Origin: Halopseudomonas bauzanensis
Lineage (GTDB): Bacteria > Pseudomonadota > Gammaproteobacteria > Pseudomonadales > Pseudomonadaceae
NCBI RefSeq assembly: GCF_900114735.1
Contig: NZ_FOUA01000004.1
Coordinates: 62,001 to 126,000 of the forward strand
Length of the DNA stretch: 64,000 bases
Reading direction: 5' to 3'
A program made the position numbers and the translations under genes. Under the pieces are notes generated by a model. The model was not told where the DNA came from. It did no database searches and worked only from the letters and a program-made list of their open reading frames with translations. This document shows positions 56,932-64,000 of this stretch, piece after piece; the stretch's first letter is position 1; each line of letters begins with the position of its first letter.

Positions 56932-58461
56932 ATGCAATCGATCAATACGCATCTGAAAATCCTGATTGCCCTGATGGTCAGTCTGGGTCTGTTGATTACT
57001 GGCTACCAGATATATGTACTCGATATCCCCGTCAGGGAGGATGAAACGGATGATATCTGGAGCTTGGATGCGAAGGTCGAGTTCCGCGCCAGCACCGGCG
57101 TTCCGGTCAAGGCGCAGCTGTTCATTCCGCCATTGAACCAGGAGTTCATCGGTCTTAATGAAAGCTTCATCTCCAACAACTATGGCGTCAGCGTAAATCA
57201 GTTGAACGGCAACCGCCGGGTCACCTGGTCAGCCCGCCGCGCCAGCGGCTCGCAAACGCTGTATTACCGCCTGGTCCTGACCAAGCGCTACGGCGTCGAA
57301 CCCACCGAAGCCCCACCACCGGCCCCGCGCCAGCCGATTCCGCTGGACGGCCCCGAACAGATCGCCGCCGATGCGCTGATCAACCCGATTCGCCAGCATT
57401 CCGCGGATATCGAGACCTTCATCAGCGAGGCCATTCGCCGGGTCAACGACATCACCGATGACAATGTCCGGCTGCTGCTGGGTGGCCAGACCAGCGCGCT
57501 GGACAAGGCCCGGGTGATTGACGTGCTGCTGTCCAACGCTCGCATCCCGCTGGAGCTGGTGCACACCATCCGTCTGGAAGCCACCCCCAACCAGGAGCCG
57601 GAGCTCTGGTTGCGCAGCCACAACGGCGAGCGCTGGCTGTACTTCCACCCGGAAACCGGCCAACAGGGCATTCCGGAAAACCGCCTGGTCTGGTGGACCG
57701 GCGCCACGCCGCTGCTCGCCCTGGAAGGTGCCCGCAACGGCAACGTCAGCTTCACCATCAACAACAGCGAGATGAACGCCCTGCGGCTGGCCAAGATGAC
57801 CACCGAGAACAGCCCCTCGGCACTGCTGGAATATTCCCTGTATGGCCTGCCCCTGCAGGCGCAGCAGGTCTATCAGGTAATGATCATGATCCCGATCGGG
57901 GTCCTGGTGATCCTGGTATTGCGTAACCTGATCGGCATTCAGACCCTGGGTACCTTCACCCCGGTACTGATCGCCCTCGCCTTCCGCGAGACCCAGGTTG
58001 GCTGGGGTATTGTGTTGTTCACCCTGATCACCGCCCTCGGTCTGTCGCTACGCTCCTATCTGGAACATCTGAAGCTGCAGATGCTGCCGCGCTTGTCCAT
58101 CGTACTGACCTTCGTGGTGATCATCATTGCGGTCATCAGTCTGTTCAGTCACAAGCTCGGCATCGAACGCGCCCTCTCCGTGTCCCTGTTCCCCATGGTG
58201 ATCCTGACCATGACCATCGAGCGTCTGTCGATCAACTGGGAAGAGCGTGGCGGTGGCCACTCCTTCAAGGTGGCGCTGGGCACCCTGGTCGCGGCCACGC
58301 TGTCGCATATGCTGATGACCATTCCGGAGCTGACCTACTTCGTATTCACCTTCCCGGCCATTCTGCTGGTACTGGTGGGCTTCATGCTGGCCATGGGTCG
58401 CTACCGCGGCTACCGTCTCACCGAACTGATGCGCTTCAAGGCGCTGACCAAGCAAGGTTGA
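56932..58461 (+). CDS. rloB: Inactive transglutaminase-like domain fused to seven membrane helices (RloB type)
   Basis: This 509-residue inner membrane protein starts with one membrane segment (about residues 8-28). A large periplasmic part follows, to about residue 310, with a transglutaminase-like domain (QTSALDKARVIDVLLSNARIPLELVHTI), which lacks an obvious Cys-His-Asp triad. About seven membrane helices make up the C-terminus, beginning QVMIMIPIGVLVILVLRNL. This is the conserved Pseudomonas family known as an inactive transglutaminase fused to 7 TM helices, which I recall as RloB, tied to osmotic stress tolerance. I chose the ATG at 56932, with GAG six bases upstream. Its partner rloC starts nine bases after. 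Confidence 0.8.
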   Translation: MQSINTHLKILIALMVSLGLLITGYQIYVLDIPVREDETDDIWSLDAKVEFRASTGVPVKAQLFIPPLNQEFIGLNESFISNNYGVSVNQLNGNRRVTWSARRASGSQTLYYRLVLTKRYGVEPTEAPPPAPRQPIPLDGPEQIAADALINPIRQHSADIETFISEAIRRVNDITDDNVRLLLGGQTSALDKARVIDVLLSNARIPLELVHTIRLEATPNQEPELWLRSHNGERWLYFHPETGQQGIPENRLVWWTGATPLLALEGARNGNVSFTINNSEMNALRLAKMTTENSPSALLEYSLYGLPLQAQQVYQVMIMIPIGVLVILVLRNLIGIQTLGTFTPVLIALAFRETQVGWGIVLFTLITALGLSLRSYLEHLKLQMLPRLSIVLTFVVIIIAVISLFSHKLGIERALSVSLFPMVILTMTIERLSINWEERGGGHSFKVALGTLVAATLSHMLMTIPELTYFVFTFPAILLVLVGFMLAMGRYRGYRLTELMRFKALTKQG

Positions 58462-58470
58462 GGAGACGCC

Positions 58471-59484
58471 ATGTTCTGGAAGACCTGGAAAGCGCTTAGT
58501 GACTTTGGAGTCATGGGCATCAATCGGCGTAACGCCGACTACGTGCTCAAGTACAACAAACGGCATCTGTACCCCGTGGTAGATGACAAGATCCTGACCA
58601 AGGAGCGCGCCATCGCCGCCAAGATCAACGTGCCCGAGATGTACGGCGTCATTGATACCGAGAAGGACATCGGCAAGTTCAGCAAGCTGGTCGAGAACCA
58701 CAAGGACTTCGTCATCAAGCCGGCTCAGGGTGCCGGCGGTGACGGCATCATGGTGATCGGCGACCGTTACGAAGGTCGTTACCGGACTGTATCCGGCAAG
58801 ATCGTCAGCCACGATGAGATCGAACACCACCTTTCCAATATCATCTCCGGGTTGTATTCGCTGGGTGGCCACCGCGACCGGGCACTGATCGAATACCGGG
58901 TCAAGCCCGACCCGATCTTCAAAAGCATCAGTTACGAAGGCGTACCGGACATCCGCATCATCGTGCTGATGGGCTACCCGGTCATGGGCATGCTGCGCCT
59001 GCCTACCCGCCAGTCCGGCGGCAAGGCCAACCTGCACCAGGGCGCCATCGGCGTCGGTGTCGATCTCACCACCGGCATCACGCTCAAGGGCACCTGGCTG
59101 AACAACAAGATCAGCAAGCACCCGGATACCGCCAACCCGGTGGATGGCGTGCAACTGCCCGACTGGGATGGTTTCATGCGCCTGGCCACGTCCTGTTACG
59201 AGCTGTCCGGGCTGGGTTATATCGGCGTGGACCTGGTGCTGGACGAGAAGCAGGGCCCGCTGATTCTCGAGCTCAACGCCCGGCCCGGCCTGAATATCCA
59301 GATCGCCAACGATGCCGGCCTGACCCATCGCTGCCACAAGGTGGAAAGACACATCGCCGAACTGGCCAAGGACGGCATCATCGAGACCCCGGAAGAGCGC
59401 ATGGCGTTCTCCCAGAAGCATTTCGGCAAACCAGTCTTTCTCAGCGCAGACGAGGCGCCGGTCGAGCCCGAACTCAACGCATGA
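58471..59484 (+). CDS. rloC: Alpha-L-glutamate ligase-like ATP-grasp protein (RloC type)
   Basis: This 337-residue cytoplasmic protein has an ATP-grasp fold related to RimK. Visible parts are the N-terminal region GVMGINRRNADYVLKYN, the ATP-binding FVIKPAQGAGGDGIMVI (about residues 88-104), the RxxPD-type VPDIRIIVLMGYPVMGMLRLP, and the metal-binding end LGYIGVDLVLDEKQGPLILELNARPGLN (Glu and Asn at its end). The enzyme would ligate an amino acid, perhaps glutamate, to a carboxyl acceptor; the target is unknown. GGAG precedes the start. Its gene overlaps pabB by four bases and follows the membrane protein gene after nine. Confidence 0.8.
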   Translation: MFWKTWKALSDFGVMGINRRNADYVLKYNKRHLYPVVDDKILTKERAIAAKINVPEMYGVIDTEKDIGKFSKLVENHKDFVIKPAQGAGGDGIMVIGDRYEGRYRTVSGKIVSHDEIEHHLSNIISGLYSLGGHRDRALIEYRVKPDPIFKSISYEGVPDIRIIVLMGYPVMGMLRLPTRQSGGKANLHQGAIGVGVDLTTGITLKGTWLNNKISKHPDTANPVDGVQLPDWDGFMRLATSCYELSGLGYIGVDLVLDEKQGPLILELNARPGLNIQIANDAGLTHRCHKVERHIAELAKDGIIETPEERMAFSQKHFGKPVFLSADEAPVEPELNA

Positions 59485-60821
59485 CCCCCTACCACATCAC
59501 CGAATTGCCCTGGCACGCCGATCCGCTGCCGGGGCTGCTTGCCATCCGCGGCATGGGCCAGCCCGTACTGCTGGATTCGGCGGCCAGCGGTGACCCATTG
59601 GGCCGCTATAGCATCCTCGCCGCAGACCCGCTGACGACGATCACCCCGCACGCCAATGAACCAGGCGAACACACCATCGCCCGTCTGCGCCAGGCACTGC
59701 AAGAGCTGGGGCCAGCCCGCTGGCCAGAGTCGCTGCAACTGCCCTTTGGCGCCGGTGCGTTGGGTTATGTCAGTTATGACTTTGGCCGCGCATTGGAACA
59801 GCTGCCGGTGCAGGCCCGGGCCGATATCAAACTGCCCGACCTGCAACTGGGCCTCTATCGCTGGAGCCTGATCAGCGACAACCAACTGCGCCAGCGCTGG
59901 CTGGTATGTCACCCCTCGGTCGCAGCAGACTACCGAAACGCCCTGCTTGAGCGACTGGCAGGCCCGATCAGCGAACCCGGCGCCTTTGCCTTGCAACACA
60001 GCTTCGCCGCCGAACAGTCAGCGCCGCAATACCAGCAGGCCTTCGAGCGCATCCAGCGTTACATACACGCCGGCGACTGCTACCAGGTCAATCTGGCCCA
60101 GCGTTTTTCCGCGCCCTGCCACGGTGATCCGCTGAGCGGCTACCGGCAACTGCGCCAGGCCTGCCCTACTCCCTTTGCCGCTTACCTGGAGTCACCTGAC
60201 CACAGCCTGTTGTGCCTGTCGCCGGAGCGCTTTCTCAAGGTCGAAAACGGACAAGTGGAAACCCGCCCGATCAAGGGCACGCGGCCGCGCGGCAATACGC
60301 CTACAGAGGATCAGGCGCTGGCCGATGAGCTGCGCAGCAGCCCCAAGGATCGGGCCGAGAACCTGATGATCGTCGATCTGCTGCGCAACGATCTGGGCCG
60401 CGTCTGCGCCTATGGCAGCGTCCGGGTGCCAGAACTATTCAGCATCGAAAGCTACCCCAACGTCCACCACCTGGTCAGCAGCATCACCGGCCAGCTTGCG
60501 CCAGGCCACGACGCCCTGAGCCTGTTGACCAATGCATTTCCCGGCGGCTCGATCACCGGCGCACCGAAAATCCGCGCCATGCAGATCATCGAGGAGTTGG
60601 AGCCAGTCCGCCGCAGCCTGTATTGCGGCAGCATCGGCTATATCGGCTGCGAGGGGCAAATGGACCTGAATATCGCCATCCGCAGCCTGGTGCACCAGGA
60701 TGATCATCTTTACTGCTGGGGCGGCGGCGGCATAGTCGCCGACTCGGACGGCGAAGCCGAATACCAGGAAAGCCTGACCAAGGTGCGGGTTCTGCTCGAG
60801 ACTTTGACCACCGGGGTGTAG
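59481..60821 (+). CDS. pabB: Aminodeoxychorismate synthase component I PabB
   Basis: PabB converts chorismate to 4-amino-4-deoxychorismate, on the path to p-aminobenzoate and folate, using ammonia from PabA. The 446-residue protein has an anthranilate-synthase-like N-domain and a chorismate-binding C-domain. The C-domain shows the family motifs VETRPIKGTRPRG (Lys in PIKGT is the key PabB residue), ELRSSPKDRAENLMIVDLLRNDLGRV and FPGGSITGAPKIRAMQIIEELE. The ATG at 59481 overlaps the stop of rloC (ATGA). No pabA is near; a separate pabA or trpG must supply the amidotransferase. Confidence 0.95.
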   Translation: MTPYHITELPWHADPLPGLLAIRGMGQPVLLDSAASGDPLGRYSILAADPLTTITPHANEPGEHTIARLRQALQELGPARWPESLQLPFGAGALGYVSYDFGRALEQLPVQARADIKLPDLQLGLYRWSLISDNQLRQRWLVCHPSVAADYRNALLERLAGPISEPGAFALQHSFAAEQSAPQYQQAFERIQRYIHAGDCYQVNLAQRFSAPCHGDPLSGYRQLRQACPTPFAAYLESPDHSLLCLSPERFLKVENGQVETRPIKGTRPRGNTPTEDQALADELRSSPKDRAENLMIVDLLRNDLGRVCAYGSVRVPELFSIESYPNVHHLVSSITGQLAPGHDALSLLTNAFPGGSITGAPKIRAMQIIEELEPVRRSLYCGSIGYIGCEGQMDLNIAIRSLVHQDDHLYCWGGGGIVADSDGEAEYQESLTKVRVLLETLTTGV

Positions 60822-60931
60822 CGCACCCGCACTGCACCTATGGCCTTTCAGCCATCCTTGCGCCGAGCCCGATCATAGCCGAAACGCTCGATACACCCAG
60901 GGCTACATCGAGTTGATCCGCCTCCGGCAAT

Positions 60932-60963
60932 CTGACTTCTGGAACCAACCTGACTTCTGGAAC
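60932..60963. repeat. Short direct repeat downstream of pabB
   Basis: CTGACTTCTGGAAC occurs twice (60932-60945 and 60950-60963), an 18-bp period with a four-base linker. It lies in the gap between the convergent pabB and thrH genes. Confidence 0.7.
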
Positions 60964-60967
60964 GCCG

Positions 60968-60991
60968 CAGGCCGGGACTGAACCCGGCCTG
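60968..60991. terminator. Hairpin between convergent pabB and thrH
   Basis: CAGGCCGGG / CCCGGCCTG form a perfect 9-bp stem with the loop ACTGAA. No T-run follows on either strand, so efficiency is uncertain. Confidence 0.5.
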
Positions 60992-61005
60992 TCGGGAAGA
61001 CGCTG

Positions 61006-61623
61006 TTACAAACTCAGCGGACGGTTCGAAGCCTTGAGGAACTCCTGTTTCAGGTCCTCGAAAGTCTGCACCGCCGGGAACTGCGAGAATTCGGCGATGA
61101 CGTTGTCCGGTGCATGGAACAGGATGCCGGCATGGGCTTCGGCCAGCATGGTGGTGTCGTTGTAGGAGTCGCCAGCGGCGATCACGCGATAGTACAGGCT
61201 CTTCAACGCGATGACCGACTGACGCTTCGGGTCCCTTTGGCGCAATTGATAGTCCACTACCCGGCCGCTGTCATCGGTTACCAGCTTGTGGCACAGCAAC
61301 GTCGGGAAGCCCAGTTGGCGCATCAGTGGCTGGGAGAACTCATAGAAGGTATCGGACAGGATGACTACCTGGAAACGCTCGCGCAGCCAGTTGACAAACT
61401 CCACTGCGCCTTCCAGCGGCGCCAATGTGCCGATCACTTCCTGAATGTCCGACAGCTTCAGACCATGCTCATCGAGAATGCGCAGGCGCTGCTTCATCAA
61501 CACGTCATAGTCCGGGATATCCCTGGTGGTCGCGCGCAGTTCGGCGATACCGGTTTTCTCGGCAAAGGCAATCCAGATTTCGGGGACCAGAACACCTTCG
61601 AGGTCAAGGCAGGCGATTTCCAC
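61006..61623 (-). CDS. thrH: Bifunctional phosphoserine phosphatase/homoserine phosphotransferase ThrH
   Basis: ThrH dephosphorylates phosphoserine and can move the phosphate to homoserine, linking serine and threonine synthesis. The 205-residue protein is a HAD hydrolase. The nucleophile motif is IACLDLEGVLVPE, with Asp7 and Glu9 (ThrH uses Asp-x-Glu; most HADs have Asp-x-Asp). Later motifs are VILSDTFYEF and VIAAGDSYNDTTML with Asp residues. The gene is divergent from cysH and converges on pabB, the Pseudomonas order. Confidence 0.93.
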   Translation of the reverse strand: MEIACLDLEGVLVPEIWIAFAEKTGIAELRATTRDIPDYDVLMKQRLRILDEHGLKLSDIQEVIGTLAPLEGAVEFVNWLRERFQVVILSDTFYEFSQPLMRQLGFPTLLCHKLVTDDSGRVVDYQLRQRDPKRQSVIALKSLYYRVIAAGDSYNDTTMLAEAHAGILFHAPDNVIAEFSQFPAVQTFEDLKQEFLKASNRPLSL

Positions 61624-61713
61624 AGAGTACTCCTGAAGCAGTGATTGAACTGGCGCAACAATCTACCGGCTCCGCTTGCGGGGCGCAACGGCGAGCCGAC
61701 CGAACACCGGAGA

Positions 61714-61742
61714 TTGATAGCCAAAGGGCATAAAACTATAAC
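61714..61742 (+). promoter_or_regulatory. Sigma-70 promoter of cysH
   Basis: TTGATA (61714-61719) and TATAAC (61737-61742), each one mismatch from consensus, are separated by exactly 17 bases. Start is near 61749, leaving a leader of about 82 bases with the direct repeat AGTGCT...AGTGCT. CysB control is likely but no consensus exists to verify it. Confidence 0.6.
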
Positions 61743-61831
61743 TAAATAAAAGCAGAAGTGCTAAGCAGTGCTTGTTAAAATGCCGCGATTAAAGATGGCC
61801 CGCATGCAGGGCCGCATCGCGGGAGAGCCTG

Positions 61832-62566
61832 ATGTCCACCAATCTGTTCGATGTTGAAACCCTGGCTGCGGAATATGCGAGCAAGTCGCCGCAGGATATT
61901 CTGAAACTGGCCTTTGAGCATTTCGATGATCTCTGGCTGTCCTTCAGCGGCGCGGATGATATCGTCGTGCTGGATATGGCCTGGAAGATCAACCCGAACC
62001 TCAAGGTCTTTACCCTGGACACCGGCCGCCTGCATCCGGAAACCTATCGTTTTCTGGAAGAGGTGCGCAAACACTACGGCATCCAACTGGAAGTGCTGTC
62101 CCCGGACCAGCAGGCGCTGGAAGCCTATGTAAAGGAAAAGGGCCTGTTCGATTTCTACGAAAGCGGCCATGGCGAGTGCTGCGGCATCCGCAAGATTGCC
62201 CCGCTACGCCGCAAGCTGGCGACGGTGGACGCCTGGATTACCGGCCAGCGCCGTGACCAGAGCCCTGGCACCCGCAGCAATGTGCCCGTGGTGGAAATCG
62301 ACGGCGCCTTCTCCAGCGTCGACAAACAGCTGATCAAGTTCAACCCGCTGGCCAACTACAGCAGCGAGGATGTATGGAACTACATCCGCATGCTGGAAAT
62401 CCCCTATAACAGCCTGCACGAGCGCGGCTTCGTCAGTATCGGCTGCGAACCCTGTACCCGTCCGGTGCTGCCGAACCAGCATGAGCGTGAGGGCCGCTGG
62501 TGGTGGGAAGAAGCAACGCAGAAGGAGTGCGGGCTGCATGCGGGCAATCTGATCGTCAAGAGCTGA
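61832..62566 (+). CDS. cysH: Assimilatory APS reductase CysH ([4Fe-4S] type)
   Basis: CysH reduces activated sulfate to sulfite with thioredoxin. The 244-residue protein belongs to the branch that uses adenosine 5'-phosphosulfate and carries an iron-sulfur cluster. The ligand pattern is complete: Cys116 and Cys117 in GECCGIRK, then Cys205 and Cys208 in [13 protein letters not shown] reductases lack those cysteines. The catalytic Cys233 is in KECGLH. The PP-loop is LSFSGADD at about residues 36-43. The gene is 56 bases upstream of the convergent cysB and divergent from thrH. Confidence 0.95.
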   Translation: MSTNLFDVETLAAEYASKSPQDILKLAFEHFDDLWLSFSGADDIVVLDMAWKINPNLKVFTLDTGRLHPETYRFLEEVRKHYGIQLEVLSPDQQALEAYVKEKGLFDFYESGHGECCGIRKIAPLRRKLATVDAWITGQRRDQSPGTRSNVPVVEIDGAFSSVDKQLIKFNPLANYSSEDVWNYIRMLEIPYNSLHERGFVSIGCEPCTRPVLPNQHEREGRWWWEEATQKECGLHAGNLIVKS

Positions 62567-62622
62567 TGAGCGGTAGCTAACGGCCGATGGCGTGCAGCGC
62601 ACGCCTCGGCTCCTGATTTAAC

Positions 62623-63618
<996 letters not shown>

Positions 63619-63734
63619 TCAAGCTGAATATCATGAACCGTTTATAACCAGATTCATAGATACACGCCTGATGTTAGACCAAAAAGCCCAACAAGAAAGG
63701 TCATGCACGAGATTGACGTTACCGCCGGTCCAGC

Positions 63735-63762
63735 GGGTTCGCCCCAGAGCCGAGGCGAACCC
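63735..63762 (-). terminator. Hairpin after the right-edge gene
   Basis: GGGTTCGCC / GGCGAACCC form a perfect 9-bp stem with a ten-base loop, 14 bases beyond the stop codon of the gene at the right edge. No T-tract on the minus strand. Confidence 0.4.
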
Positions 63763-63776
63763 GTCAGGTGGCTCGG

Positions 63777-64000
63777 TTACTCAGCCAGATAGCCCGCCTC
63801 GACAAACCGCAGCATCTGCAACAGCGCCTCGGTCCGCGGCATGCTGCAACCGGCTTCGGCGCCCAGCTTCAATGCCTCGCCATAGAGCGCATCCAGTTCC
63901 ATGGGCCGTTTGTGCAGCCAGTCGTGATACATGCTGGGCAGATAGTCGGGAATGCGCTGCGTGCCGATCAGCAGCTTGTCCGCCAGCGCTTCAGGCATGC
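63777..64000 (-). CDS. panE: 2-dehydropantoate 2-reductase family, C-terminal part (runs off right edge)
   Basis: The gene continues past the window edge, so only the last 74 codons are visible. The sequence GTQRIPDYLPSMYHDWLHKR followed by PMELDALYGEALKLGAEAG is the end of the ApbA/PanE C-terminal domain, where the substrate ketopantoate is bound. The N-terminal NADPH-binding domain lies outside. In Pseudomonas a panE-like gene occurs next to cysB. Several paralogs exist in these genomes, so whether this one is the main panE of pantothenate synthesis cannot be told from this part. Confidence 0.8.
   Translation of the reverse strand, partial: MPEALADKLLIGTQRIPDYLPSMYHDWLHKRPMELDALYGEALKLGAEAGCSMPRTEALLQMLRFVEAGYLAE

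Noticed and set aside
58048-59421. A 457-codon minus-strand frame opposite rloB and rloC
   Set aside because: Antisense to two well-supported genes; translation rich in His, Asp, Val and Gln without motifs.

Overview
The window is chromosomal DNA from a Pseudomonas-like gammaproteobacterium. Base composition is fairly high in GC, except for an AT-richer stretch at the left end. The strongest evidence is gene order. Two long blocks match the order I recall from Pseudomonas aeruginosa: (i) acuI-sohB-SCP2-SDR-orf-nudC-fimL-crotonase-dnaQ-rnhA-methyltransferase-gloB-mltD-npp transporter-fabI, then ppiD-hupB-lon-clpX-clpP-tig-tRNAs-folD; (ii) rloB-rloC-pabB-thrH-cysH-cysB-panE. The genus cannot be fixed from the sequence alone; a marine or halophilic Pseudomonas relative (Halopseudomonas type) is my guess.

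Layout. 1-4.1 kb is an accessory flank: an unrecognised AT-rich gene cut by the left edge, a secreted Sel1-repeat protein, a small membrane protein, a methyltransferase and an intact fosA (fosfomycin resistance). 4.2-16.8 kb is conserved core: DNA repair (alkB), oxidoreductases, sohB, NAD/RNA turnover (nudC), type IV pilus/cAMP regulation (fimL), a dienoyl-CoA isomerase-like crotonase, dnaQ-rnhA, gloB and mltD. 16.9-24.3 kb is a five-gene peptide/nucleoside-antibiotic-type ABC importer with two tandem binding proteins, followed by fabI. 25.2-34.2 kb holds a degraded alcohol dehydrogenase tail and a complete two-permease RND efflux operon (muxABC-opmB type), inserted between fabI and ppiD. 34.4-43.2 kb is the protein quality-control block ppiD-hupB-lon-clpX-clpP-tig. 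43.5-47.7 kb is a second accessory stretch: a haem-oxygenase-like diiron protein, the thiosulfate dehydrogenase pair tsdB-tsdA with a recognisable promoter and upstream palindrome, a YqaA-type membrane protein and a small iron-permease-family protein. Three tRNA genes (Arg, His, Leu) and folD follow.

49.2-56.7 kb is the propionate (2-methylcitrate) operon gntR-prpB-prpC-acnD-prpF. No prpD is present; an SDR-fold protein that has lost the catalytic Tyr/Lys pair sits in its place. Two copies of a TTGTNNACAA operator, in opposite orientation and about seven helical turns apart, flank the gntR start. 56.9-64 kb carries rloB-rloC (envelope/osmotic stress), pabB (folate), thrH (phosphatase), the assimilatory APS reductase cysH, its pathway regulator cysB, and the 3' part of a ketopantoate reductase gene running off the right edge.

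What stands out: sulfur metabolism appears twice (tsdBA and cysH/cysB); the propionate operon relies on AcnD/PrpF alone; the haem-oxygenase-like protein has no obvious partner; and several regulatory sites are readable directly. I see no CRISPR array, phage, insertion sequence or rRNA.
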